Source: Saccoglossus kowalevskii
Taxonomy: Eukaryota; Hemichordata; Enteropneusta; Harrimaniidae
Length of the DNA: 29,957 nucleotides
Direction: 5' to 3'
Assembly (NCBI RefSeq): GCF_000003605.2
Contig: NW_003131853.1
Location: forward strand, 781,273-811,229
The translations under genes and the position numbers were made by a program. Below, in pieces: positions 1 through 8,564 of the stretch. Within the stretch, counting starts at the first letter, position 1. Every line of letters begins with the position of its first letter. The notes under the pieces are model-generated. The model searched no databases and was not told the origin of the DNA. It was given only the letters and a program-made list of their open reading frames with translations.

Positions 1-358
1 ACCAGTCGGCCATTTCAAACCCGATCCAAAAAAAAAAATGACGTGCATCAAGGTCCTATTATGTTTAATGTATGTACCAAATGTGAACAAAATCCGTCCA
101 CGCGTAACTGAGATCCGGGTCCGGAATGGTGAAAATGTGCGATTTTGATGCATTTTCGGCCTTAAAATGGTCGCTATTCAGCTATCGTTAATCGGATCAT
201 GAAAAAAATGCATGTGCATATGTCCCATATAATGTGTGATGTATGAGTGAAGTTTGAACTTAATCGGTCCATGCATGTTCGAGATACAGGTGATCACGGA
301 CGCACACAGGGCAAAACATAAGTCCCCGTTTTCAGACTACGTCCGAACGGGGACTAAT
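1..358 (+). repeat. Dimeric interspersed repeat with terminal hairpin (left end cut off by the window)
   Basis: Two monomers about 171 bp apart line up along their length: 91-100 against 262-271 (AATCCGTCCA / AATCGGTCCA), GAGAT at 110 against 281, GTGCAT at 43 against 214, and GTATG at 70 against 241. Segments checked are about 70% identical. The second monomer ends in a perfect 10-bp inverted repeat, AGTCCCCGTT (321-330) with AACGGGGACT (346-355), spaced 15 nt. It is richer in CpG than its surroundings. It may be a SINE-like or Helitron-like non-autonomous element lying in the intron 3' of cadherin exon G; the class is not established. Confidence 0.65.
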
Positions 359-706
359 GAAAAAACAAGTACAGATAATTGATTAAAGATTTAATGACCT
401 GCACAGAATGATGTTTATGAGGATTAAGGTCTGTGTTACATAACCCTAACTTATTACATTATAGTTTTACAGATATTCTATTCAATTCATTGTGCTGTTC
501 TGAGATACTGAGAGCTGATACACCTGCCCTCTTGTGGCCAAAATATCAATATATTTATTTTTCAATTCCAAAAACAAATTTTTCACAGTAGCAAAGCTCT
601 ATGTTATTAATAAGCTAACACAGACACAGCAACATTTTTAAGTAAAGTTCACTCACATACCTTTACCATAGTTAGCATAGTTTGGAATGGTAGTTTTGTC
701 AATACA

Positions 707-855
707 CTAATATTGCCAATTTTAATTGATTTGGCTATGCTAATATTGCCTATTAATTTTGACTTAGGGATGCTAGTAGAGCAAATTTATCCTGACTTGG
801 GGATGCTACTATTGCCAATTTATCTTTACTTGGGGATACAAATACTGCCATTTTG
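707..855. repeat. 33-bp tandem repeat, about 4.5 copies
   Basis: Units at 707-739, 740-772, 773-805 and 806-838, plus a partial unit from 839, share the frame CTA.TATTGCCAATTT and GACTTGGGGATG. All four full units are exactly 33 bp, with substitutions but no indels. It lies in the intron 3' of cadherin exon G and contains no splice-flanked open frame in keeping with the gene. Confidence 0.8.
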
Positions 856-867
856 GGGGCGTTTATT
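855..867. repeat. GGGGGCGTTTATT motif, possible relic of a TTTGCTCT-type MITE
   Basis: A short CpG-containing word just after the 33-bp array. I recall similar words next to TTTGCTCT terminal repeats in marine-invertebrate MITEs, the type seen at 20551-20690. Too short to classify. Confidence 0.25.
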
Positions 868-965
868 GACAGCTATCTAAAAAGCATCTACATGTATTTG
901 GGTCCACATTTATTCACATAAATGAACTTCTTTCCTTTAATGTGTGATGCATAAAATCAACTCAC

Positions 966-1239
966 ATTCATAACTTCTTTGCTCAAAGTGTGGCGTGTTA
1001 TCATTAACATCAGTGATTTCAATATTCATTTGACAGATACCAATAAGAGGATCTGGTGCAAGATCTGTAGCTGCAACTGAAATACCATAGATACGCTTCA
1101 CTTCACGATCAAAACGTCTAGCTGTAGTGATAATGCCAAGATTAGGATCAATTCTGAAATTGAGATCAGCAGTCTCTCTACGAACTATACTGTATTCTAC
1201 TTGTCCATTAGTACCAACATCTGCATCTGTTGCTAAAAC
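966..1239 (-). CDS. CadN: Cadherin exon G: EC 439-545 and first residues of the next EC
   Basis: 274 nt, the most 3' exon in the window. The acceptor is TTTTTTAACTTTCAG and the donor is GAAT|GTGAGT; phases are 0 to 1. It encodes VLATDADVGTNGQVEYSIV, NFRIDPNLGIITTARRFDRE, YGISVAATDLAPDP, CQMNIEITDVNDNTPHF and EQRSYE, a fully canonical calcium-binding repeat and the first strand of the following one. The last base (T) opens a codon that must be completed by an exon beyond position 1. Positions 1-965 contain no recognisable continuation. Confidence 0.94.
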
Positions 1240-1807
1240 CTGAAAGTTAAAAAATAGCAAATTTGTGAACGAATCCTCCATTTTCAAAAACCACATGCAA
1301 TTTGAATTGTCTTACTTTGATGGAAAGAAATGCAATTTGTCAATAGATTGAGTTGTACAATAAATGCTATTTTCAATTTGGGTTTTATGATACCCTCCAT
1401 CAGTGATGCCAGCAACTGGTCAAAATAACCACCTAGTTAGTTTCATTTTATTTATTTAGCACTACATCAAAAAACAAAAAAATGCATACATGTTGACAAA
1501 CAGCGGCTTCTCATTTTCGTTGGGACAAACTACATTTCCATAATTTTTTTCTATTAGAGATTCAATCTAGCGGAGCATTTTAGTCAACTATAGAAAAAAA
1601 GCTTCATCCTAAACAAGCCAAAATAGCTGGTTAACCATAGCTCTATGAAAAACCTATATAAACTGAATACTGTAAACAGAAGAATTGTCCTTTTGAGGTG
1701 TTGGCTTTGACATTTTACTTTCAAAATCCTTCTAAGTTTTCAATACCTGATTACTTTCTCTATGAGTATATGACAATGAAGAAGAAATGTAGAAAACAAT
1801 TTGTTAC
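1240..1807 (-). other. Cadherin intron F-G (568 bp)
   Basis: Bounded by the donor CAG|GTAACA of exon F and the acceptor of exon G. The sequence is AT-rich and I see no exon, repeat or other element in it. Confidence 0.85.
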
Positions 1808-2040
1808 CTGGGTAACGGTAGTTCCTTCAGGAGAATTTTCAGCCACAGTAGGATTATAGTTAGCACAGTTAGGAAATACTGGCCTGTTATTATTAACATC
1901 ATTCACTTGAATTATCACTATAGCTTGACTTCTGTGTATGGAACCAAGGCCATCGCAACACGTGTTGTCATCTATGGCAGTCACATTGATTAGATAAGAT
2001 GCTTGCGTCAAATCTCGTGTTGCCGTGAGTGTTATTACAC
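1808..2040 (-). CDS. CadN: Cadherin exon F: second half of EC 332-438, start of EC 439-545
   Basis: 233 nt. The acceptor is GTTCTATTTTCTAG and the donor is CCAG|GTAACA; phases are 1 to 0. It completes RDTGVITLTATRDL and YLINVTAIDDNTCCDG, with an adjacent cysteine pair at residues 410-411 inside the loop that usually reads A.D.G.P. Then IVIIQVNDVNNNRPVF, an intact calcium linker, and PNCANYNPTVAENSPEG, the start of the next repeat with another cysteine (441) and a conserved AEN. One N-glycosylation sequon, NVT, is at 401-403. The CC pair followed by the C in strand A is one reason for the DN-cadherin call. Confidence 0.94.
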
Positions 2041-2446
2041 CTAGAAAATAGAACACATTAGTTTAACTTTTGATTTCACACTGCCTAGAGTTGTAACTCA
2101 AACCATTTTTCATTTTCCTCTGATGCTGCTATTCCTGTGGCTCATTTTTCCAAATTATTCCATTAGTTTAACAGGAAAAATAATTTCACCAGAAAACAAC
2201 AATTACATGTGAAGTGTTTTCTGACTTAAATATGCTGAATGTAATTACAGGAAACAAGTTAGGGTCAGTGACACTGAATGATCACATGACTCAGTGTGAA
2301 TAAAACCAACAGAGGCATTATTCAAACAGACCACAAATAAAATAAGCCAGATGTTGAAATAAATTCCAGGAAAATAAAAGTGATCTACAATGCTTCTAAA
2401 TGGTGAGAAAAATGTGGAGAATGAGCATTGCATGCTGGGAACTAAC
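2041..2446 (-). other. Cadherin intron E-F (406 bp)
   Basis: Bounded by GTTAGT on the exon E side and TTTTCTAG on the exon F side. A 62-codon minus-strand frame inside it has no cadherin features. Nothing else is recognised. Confidence 0.85.
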
Positions 2447-2839
2447 CTGTATCTCTATTAATTTCAAAATTTCTGTCTTCGTTACCAGCAGAAATGCTAT
2501 ACTTCACTCCATCACCATCAGGATCAGTAGCAATTACTGTGGCAACTTGAAATCCATCTGGTGCATTCTCTGCTACAAAATACTTGTATGTGTTTTGTGA
2601 AAAACGAGGTGGCTCATCATTATAATTCTTGATACGAACATTAATGGTAGCTGTACCAGTTTTACTTGGTGATCCATGGTCTTTTGCTGTTGCTATTATG
2701 GTGTACAAGCTATTGGTACTCTCATAATCCAACTTTACACTTGGCCTAATTTCTCCGAGGCTGTTTATTTGGAAAGCATTGTTATCAATAGAATAACTAA
2801 GTTGTGCATTAGTGCCACTGTCACAGTCAGTTGCCAATA
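2447..2839 (-). CDS. CadN: Cadherin exon E: EC 230-331 and half of EC 332-438
   Basis: 393 nt, the longest exon. The acceptor is TTTTTTTATTTTAG and the donor is ACAG|GTTAGT; phases are 1 to 1. It contains LATDCDSGTNAQLSYSI, FQINSLGEIR, LDYE (residues 288-291) and ATAKDHGSPS, a canonical EC repeat. Then comes the linker IKNYNDEPPRF, in which the first calcium aspartate of D.ND is replaced (KNYND). The next repeat begins YKYFVAENAPDG, VATVIATDPDGDGVKYSI and FEINRDTG, all canonical. The intron separating it from exon D is only 215 bp. Confidence 0.95.
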
Positions 2840-3054
2840 CTAAAATAAAAAAAATAAAGTAATTACACAGATTATAATAGTGTGACTACAAAAGTACATG
2901 CACGGATGTACTAAAAAGGATTCAATATCAAGTCCGTGTGTTATTGCAAAGATCACTGCATTAAAAGCAGGTGTTGAAATAGCATACAAATGTCCACCTG
3001 CATTGATAAAATTTCAGATCTTGGTGACACAATGCACTGTGAAAATATTCATAC

Positions 3055-3166
3055 CTGTTACTACTTCTGCATTAGTACTGGCATCTTCGGGAAAATTTTT
3101 AACAGTGTACAAACTTTGTTCAAACCTGGGTGTGCAGTCATTTATATCAATCACTGATACCACCAC
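3055..3166 (-). CDS. CadN: Cadherin exon D: EC linker DINDC.PRF and start of EC 230-331
   Basis: 112 nt, too short to stand out as an ORF on this strand. The acceptor is TTGTTACTTGTAG and the donor is ACAG|GTATGA; phases are 0 to 1. It encodes VVVSVIDINDCTPRF, a complete strand G and calcium linker (DIND), then EQSLYTVKNFPEDA, the first strand of the next repeat with PED replacing PEN. The exon was placed because it is the only segment that joins exon C (ending ...SSSVD) to exon E (VLATDCDSG) in frame with good splice sites. The cysteine at residue 225 replaces the usual asparagine of DxNDN. Confidence 0.93.
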
Positions 3167-3444
3167 CTACAAGTAACAATAGAATTAAATTAATTATTTT
3201 ATTTAAACATTGTGAATATTTAATTTTAAACCTCATAGTAATTTTTCGATTTTCATTTTTTTTCAAAACCCTTATCTTGAATGATTGCTTTGATGTTTAT
3301 CTATAGAAGAACCAACTAGAAATAGCAGGTTAGCATGGAACTAACTGGCTAAAATTTATTGGCATAAAATATTCGGGTTTTAATATCTTTGTTGCAGAAT
3401 TGAATCTGATTACATAATACATGTCAGGTAACTCAGGGGGGATA

Positions 3445-3535
3445 GATGACTAGAAGCACTAAAAGTATGGATGGATGGATGGATGACTAGAAGCACTAAA
3501 AGTATGGAGGAGGACGGACGGACGGACGGACGGAC
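3445..3535. repeat. Duplicated 27-bp flank with GGAT and GGAC microsatellites
   Basis: A perfect 27-bp direct repeat (starting GATGACTAGAAGCACT) lies at 3445-3471 and 3482-3508. The first copy runs into four GGAT units (3469-3484) and the second into about six GGAC units (3512-3535). The arrangement suggests slippage duplication followed by a change of repeat unit. Confidence 0.85.
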
Positions 3536-3771
3536 GGATACACAAATGACAGAACTTCATCCAAAAAGATTCATTTTCTCTTGAACTTTGCTGGATAAGA
3601 AACAGATAATAAGTAAAGCAGTGTCTAAATTTTAATGTTTCCAACTTTTAAACAAACCTTTTTAAAGTATTTTCACACAACAGCAAATAGACTCAACCTA
3701 TCATTATTATTTTACAACATTAAAGACAGCCAATTCTCTGTATCCTTTGACTTTTCATTGCACACATACAG

Positions 3772-4007
3772 TTAACCTTTTGACTGACAGATATTTTTTT
3801 CTGCCCAAAATTCAGTTAATTCATATTTTCACATTTTGTAAAATTGTTACTCTAAATTTCATCATTTTGGTCCATATGGACAGTTTCAGATACTGCTTTT
3901 AATTTTTGACCGAAAGAATTGTCACATTTCATATGAGGAGGGAGCAGACTGTACACACAGTCATTTTGTTAATGGTGCCAAAAGTGACAATGGTCTTCAA
4001 AGGTTAA
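3772..4007. mobile_element. Likely piggyBac-type MITE with TTAA target duplication
   Basis: The element body, 3776-4003 (228 bp), is flanked on each side by TTAA (3772-3775 and 4004-4007), the target site used by piggyBac transposases. The ends are CCTTTTGACTGACA on the left and, read inward on the opposite strand, CCTTTGAAGACCA on the right, matching the CCYTTT termini of that superfamily. A perfect 12-bp palindrome, GTCCATATGGAC, lies inside (3870-3881). There is no coding capacity, so it is non-autonomous. The inverted repeats are imperfect, suggesting an old copy. Confidence 0.65.
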
Positions 4008-5531
4008 ATCAAGTCAAAAAGAAAGTCATTGTTCAACCAGAAATAACAAATGATAATGAAAGTCACTTACAAGGAAGCCAGGTGTTCAGGTACATTAATT
4101 GTTTTTTCCTAATTCCATTTTTTCTCAAAATTAAAAGCAAATTAAATATATCTGCCTTATTTAAGTGACAAGGGTGCAATCAATCTCCATAATTTACAAA
4201 TTAGCTTCATGAATTATTCATAATCATTCCAAATATATGATTTATGACAAACTAATGCACCATTAAGGCTCCATAACATTTTGATGATTTTTGGAATTAC
4301 TTGGCTCAACAGTAATTTATTTTGCTTACTCATTCCTAAGCTTTCAAAACCGATCTTAAGCTTACAGTTAGATGCCCTTAGGTAACTTAACTGATTCCAT
4401 CTAATTGGGGATTACTGTTGTCCAGAAGTTAAAGAAGTGTGAAATTACTTGTATGGTAGAATGAAGCTGATTCCAATACAACTATGGGTGTATTTATGAA
4501 CCATGAGAAAACTTGGTATGGTAGAAAACCAAGTGCTATTGTTATAGTTAAATGTTTGAAAGGATTCAGTATGGTGAAAAATCACATAGGGACAGATATT
4601 CCTGAAATGTAATGAGCAACCCTGTCTTGCACCTTAGGGATAAATGGGAAACAAAATAAAAATATTTCAAATAATGATGATATGCAAGAAGTCACAAATA
4701 GACACTGTCATAGTTGTTGGACAAATATAATTCATACTTTTTTGGTTATTACTAGTTATTGTGGATTGAACATGAATTTGCACTTTAAATCAGATTAACA
4801 ATTAGGCATGAAAACAGATATATAACAAACTCAATGACCCAAAGATGAACAATGTATTTGAGATAGTGCATGGATTCATTATTAGGACACCTGTAAAGCA
4901 GACAGAAAGCAAAAGAAGACAAAGGTAGTAATCCTGCATGGAATCTTCAATTCACAATGCCAGATGAAGTTGAAGTGCATTATCATTGGAATGTGTGTAG
5001 GCACATTCTGTCAAAGCTGGAATCAAAGATTTAGTTCTTGAACTAATTCTATTTTAAGGGATTTAGTAGCTCCATTATGTGCTTTCCAGTGAGAAAGCAA
5101 GCAAGCACAATCATGAGAGCATATAGTTGTTAAAATTGGCCATAAACGTAAATACACTGCTATGTTTACAAGAAGTAGCCTTAAACAATATTAGGTATCT
5201 GTTGATTCCAAGGCTTTAATTGTGTACATTATTTTGAAATGATCTCCCTTAGGCATTGGTCGGTATTTGCAAGTAGAGATCAGTTTTGGCATTAACCCAA
5301 GGTATCTATGTACTAAATTTGCTCAAAATCTGCTCGAAGGTTTTTGAAATTTTGCCTATACACACACACATCTTACCATTGTTTAGTAAACCTAGGCTAC
5401 GCAAACTTGACTTAAATTGAATAAATATTAATATAAATTATGAAAATAGTGAGGGTCGTCAAAATGTAGGTCCTGTCGGCACAAGTCGGTATAAAGTTAA
5501 ATTGAAGTCACAACATAGGTACCACACACGC

Positions 5532-5532
<1 letters not shown>

Positions 5533-5571
<39 letters not shown>
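5533..5571. repeat. (CAGA)n microsatellite
   Basis: Nearly ten uninterrupted CAGA units, 44 bp beyond the exon C donor on the transcript strand, where it reads as TCTG repeats. Confidence 0.95.
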
Positions 5572-5572
<1 letters not shown>

Positions 5573-5614
5573 ACTCATTTGCAGACAGGAGCTAAAAGAG
5601 CAATAGCTGCTTAC

Positions 5615-5831
5615 ATCGACAGAGCTGGATAGGCCTTCAGAACCTTCTTCTATAGCTTTTATTCTAAGGGTATACCGTCTTGGACCTTGTTCATAATCTA
5701 AAGCTTTATTGACTGTTATCTGACCACTTGTAGTTCCAATAGTGAAGATCATCAGATCTGCTCCTTGTGACATAAATTGATAGGTGACTACAGTGCCACG
5801 GGTGAAGGAAAACGCTTCAACACGAACCAAA
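5615..5831 (-). CDS. CadN: Cadherin exon C: body of EC 125-229
   Basis: 217 nt. The acceptor is TTTCATTTCACAG and the donor is GAT|GTAAGC; phases are 2 to 0. It supplies the last base of an alanine codon begun in exon B, then LVRVEAFSFTRGTVVTYQF. This stretch lacks the usual ATD.D calcium motif. FTIGTTSGQITVNKALDYEQ follows, with LDYE conserved at residues 186-190, and then YTLRIKAIEEGSEG, where the usual A.D.G.P is replaced by an acidic/glycine loop. This is a divergent EC repeat that keeps its hydrophobic strand pattern. A CAGA microsatellite begins 44 bp downstream of the donor, inside the following intron. Confidence 0.92.
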
Positions 5832-7032
5832 CTGTGAAATGAAAAAAACATGTATTAGGCAAGTATATCTATTGCCTAACAAGGGATATTAGTGTTTAAG
5901 AGGTGTACTATTTCATTATCTTGTTTCAATCAAATATTGGAGGGCCCTAAATCTGTTCAAAATATTGAGATATGTCAGATAATTAACAACCTTTACTCGA
6001 AGACCTAGGGGGAAAAAACATTTCTATAAAATTTTAATTTCAAAATTGTTTTCAAAATAGTCTTCTGAATGAAGGAATATTGTATTCGCTATATTAATAG
6101 ATTATGCGCTTCTATAACAGAGGTGTGTCTATGGTCAAAATAAGTCACATTTTGATGATCTACCGTATGTATATATGTAATTTGGGTTTTATATGTTCAC
6201 CTTTATTAAAGATGTGCTTCTAAAAGAGCAAATATGATATTCTATTTTGGATAATTTGTAATTTCAAGTAACAGTATTATAAAAAGTCAAATCTCAAATA
6301 TGTGAATAACAGACAAAGAAAGTGAATGGGATTTGAGAGGGAATACAGAAAGAGGCCGAGGCACAGGCTGACACTGAAATCCATATAAAATGAGTGGAGA
6401 TGCTAAGACAACAATGATATAGAATCTTGCATTATCCATAGCAAGGAAAGGAATAGTTTTTACTTGAATGATTTTTGAGACTTTCGTTCAAGCATGTGAC
6501 GCTTGATTAACTCAGAATATACTCATGACTGCATTGTAACACACTCAATGTTCCAGATGTCTGGTTTCAATATTGAACACAGTTGGTCAAAATATTACGT
6601 GTTATAAGCAAAGAATGGTACAAATGTGAGTTCAGAATAGAGAAATCTAAACACACATTTTAAAATATGCAGTGAATTGCTTTAGTATCAACAAATTAGC
6701 TTGAGATTTGCAGGCATTGCTTTTTGGTTCATAACCTTTTCATTGAAAGGTAAAATTCTATAATCTTGTGAACAGTCAGTCTAAACTAATTGAAAGAGTT
6801 ATTGCAAACAGCATGAGTAAAAAAGTTTTTTTTTCTCAAAATATTTTGCAAAACTGATTTTTTATTTTTTTAGTAATACATCCACATCTCAACTCTCTGC
6901 TAACCCAGGTAATGTTTTCTTCTAAAATAAGAAATACATGTGGTTTGTTGCATGGGGGTTTTTAATGCAAAAAATACAGTGAATATGAAGGACTAGATCA
7001 TTTTAATGTGGAGGTGTGACATGTACACTTAC
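5832..7032 (-). other. Cadherin intron B-C (1,201 bp)
   Basis: Bounded by GTAAGT at the exon B donor and TTTCACAG before exon C. It contains one MITE-like fragment (6161-6240). The rest is AT-rich with short A and T runs near 6820-6870 and nothing else recognised. Confidence 0.85.
6161..6240 (-). mobile_element. TTTGCTCT-type MITE fragment
   Basis: The reverse complement of 6202-6236 matches 20553-20587 at 32 of 35 positions: CATATTTGCTCT, TTAGAAGC, CATCTT, AATAAA. A TACCGTAT at 6161 may be the opposite end, but the second terminal repeat is not clear. A degraded copy of the same family as the element at 20551. Confidence 0.55.
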
Positions 7033-7264
7033 GCATAACCAGATTGTGTATTTTCAGGGATATCAACTTCATATCTTGCTTTGACAAACTGTGGTGGACG
7101 TCTCCCACCTATAATAGACACAGCTGCTAAAGGACTGTAGTTGACACCGTCATTGGCTCTAACCCTCAGGATGTACTCAAATCCCTCCTGGTATCTCTGT
7201 CCTCCTTGTAACTTGGTACGAATGGTGCCTGTGGTTTGATCCACTTCAAACAGACCTTGGTCAT
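7033..7264 (-). CDS. CadN: Cadherin exon B: second half of EC 23-124, start of EC 125-229
   Basis: 232 nt. The acceptor is TTCTTTTCTCCAG and the donor is GC|GTAAGT; phases are 1 to 2. Joining to exon A rebuilds S-D-D-Q-G-L-F, giving the typical cadherin core DQGLFEVDQTTGTIRTK. YILRVRANDG follows, with AND at the place of the usual A.D calcium motif. The repeat ends in IIGGRRPPQF (residues 116-124), which keeps the PP.F of the linker but lacks the D.ND calcium ligands. The next repeat starts with a normal YEVDIPENT (PEN glutamate conserved). A sequon NYS lies at 106-108, but the following proline would weaken glycosylation. Confidence 0.92.
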
Positions 7265-7745
7265 CTGGAGAAAAGAATGAGGTCATCAAAATGTCTTTAG
7301 ATTTGTCATAGTGAGGTTAACATACCAGAACAATACAGGAAATACAGCATGAAATTGTTGAAACTCAAGTAGCTATCCCACACAGAGACACCATAGAGCA
7401 GCATCAACAATTTGTCTCAAAGATCCTTTTCAGATAGGACAATTTCCTAACTTTAAATAGGTACCTACTCATATGAAGACTCCAGGCGGCAATTAAATCT
7501 TTCCAGGATTACAAAAGTTAAAAATGATAAACTTTAAAGTCTAGACAATTTAAGTCTATAGAGGCAGAGCATATAATCAAGAAACATGTCGTTTAAGACC
7601 TTTCCTAGACTAGTTCTACAGAATTATAATCAAGTCTAATTTGAACAATGCTGGCTAGAAAATAAATAGATGAAAACTTATGTTAAAGGGGTTGTGTACA
7701 CTCAAATGGGATTAGCTTATCCCATATGAAATTGAAATGAGTCAC

Positions 7746-7760
7746 AATGCAAATTGCATT
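7746..7760. promoter_or_regulatory. Perfect palindrome with POU octamer ATGCAAAT
   Basis: AATGCAA-A-TTGCATT is a perfect inverted repeat that includes ATGCAAAT, the consensus octamer bound by POU-domain factors. It is a sequence match only; position in an intron gives no proof of use. Confidence 0.3.
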
Positions 7761-7781
7761 TTAAGAAGAATTGAAAAAACA

Positions 7782-7988
7782 GTGTGGTACTCCCATGATG
7801 CAATTCACTAGAGATTATATCACAACATAGTAATCTGCATTTCAGTGCAAGTAGTATCATCATTGTTTGGGTTTCAGTGAATGATTTCATCTATTTCTGA
7901 GTTTCAGTGCATGATGTCAATCGTGAAGGTTGCCTGTTTTTCACAACATTAAGTACAATGAGAAAAATGCACCATGGGAGTGCGTGTC
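7782..7988. mobile_element. Possible MITE with 24-bp imperfect inverted ends and internal 30-32-bp repeats
   Basis: 7782-7805 (GTGTGGTACTCCCATGATGC...) is inverted at 7965-7988 (...GCACCATGGGAGTGCGTGTC), with a core that matches well. Between them, three degenerate units starting TTTCAGTG lie at 7840, 7872 and 7902. No coding frame and no clear target duplication were found. Confidence 0.45.
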
Positions 7989-8372
7989 ACCATACATCTA
8001 GAATTTCATTACTAAATCCTTGTTAGTCAAAGCTACTCAAACACAAACTGCAACCATTGTAGTGAAGATTTCACTATAAAACATATCAATTTTTACAATA
8101 ACGTGAACTTTCATTCATTACATTTTTATTCTTTTTTAAATCCTTATCCTGTGTGACCTTAAAAGACAAACTACTTGCTAAGTTTGGAATTATATAAACC
8201 TTGTTTGATGCAGTTATATGCACTTGATAATAAAAGAAAACTTAAAACTCCTTATGGTATACGAAGTAGAAATGGGAATTACTGTCGGCTAATATAGCTC
8301 CCATAGTTACAAAGTCAAAAACAGTCATGCTAAATTACACTACAGTAAGTGAATGATGTGTTTGCTGCTCAC

Positions 8373-8564
8373 CTGATGTAGAATCCAAGTTATAATTCAG
8401 AGAATTACTGTCAGCATCACTTGCTTGTAACTGATATATGGACACACCAGTTGGAGCATTGGTAGGTACAACTGCATTATACGGGTACACAGGCATAGAC
8501 CATTGAGGAGACTCATCATTCACATCTTCAACAGTAATTACAATATGTACTTCATTTGATACAT
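8373..8564 (-). CDS. CadN: Cadherin exon A: end of one EC repeat and start of the next
   Basis: 192 nt, the most 5' exon recognised. The acceptor is a pyrimidine-rich TTTATATTTCAG and the donor is CAG|GTGAGC. It begins with the last two bases of a split codon (AT, so D if the upstream exon ends in G) and ends with one base (G), i.e. phase 1 to 1. It encodes the end strand of an EC repeat, HIVITVEDVNDESPQW, whose DVNDESP is the calcium-binding linker at fragment residues 14-20. The first half of the next repeat follows, with NAP in place of the usual PEN.P and a DAD calcium motif (ASDADS, residues 48-53). The open frame runs past both splice sites, so the edges are set by the splice signals and by frame continuity with exon B. 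Confidence 0.9.

Larger units (their letters stand above)
3167..5614 (-). other. Cadherin intron C-D (2,448 bp)
   Basis: The largest intron within the recognised exon set. It holds a GGAT/GGAC microsatellite pair (3445-3535), a likely piggyBac-type MITE (3772-4007) and a CAGA microsatellite (5533-5571). Between about 4010 and 5530 it is AT-rich sequence in which I see nothing identifiable apart from a short AC run near 5360. Confidence 0.85.
7265..8372 (-). other. Cadherin intron A-B (1,108 bp)
   Basis: Bounded by GTGAGC after exon A and TTCTCCAG before exon B. It contains an octamer palindrome (7746-7760) and an inverted-repeat element (7782-7988). Other parts are AT-rich with nothing identified. 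Confidence 0.85.
966..8564 (-). other. CadN: Cadherin gene, internal part (seven exons, DN-cadherin/CadN-like)
   Basis: This is the span of seven minus-strand exons coding for the extracellular part of a large cadherin, a calcium-dependent adhesion receptor at the cell surface. The spliced fragment is 551 residues plus a split codon at each edge. Residues 1-22 end one EC repeat. Complete repeats lie at about 23-124, 125-229, 230-331, 332-438 and 439-545, and 546-551 begin another. Calcium-binding signatures visible are DVNDESP (14-20), DINDC (221-225), LATDCD, LDYE (288-291), VAENAP, ATDPDGD, VAENSP, LATDAD, FDRE (503-506) and DVNDNTP (537-543). Assignment to the CadN/type III group rests on remembered resemblance of the last two repeats (CC pair, C..Y.PTVAE, NGQVEYSIV, G.C...IEITDVNDN) and of the atypical GGRRPPQF linker to insect DN-cadherin. 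It was not checked by search. A Fat-like, Dachsous or other long cadherin is less likely. Start codon, signal peptide, transmembrane and catenin-binding regions lie outside the window. Confidence 0.8.

Noticed and set aside
2400-2600. Plus-strand 66-codon frame over cadherin exon E
   Set aside because: Antisense shadow of exon E.
2898-3176. Plus-strand 92-codon frame over cadherin exon D
   Set aside because: It is the antisense shadow of exon D, whose minus-strand reading gives a proper cadherin linker with correct splice sites.
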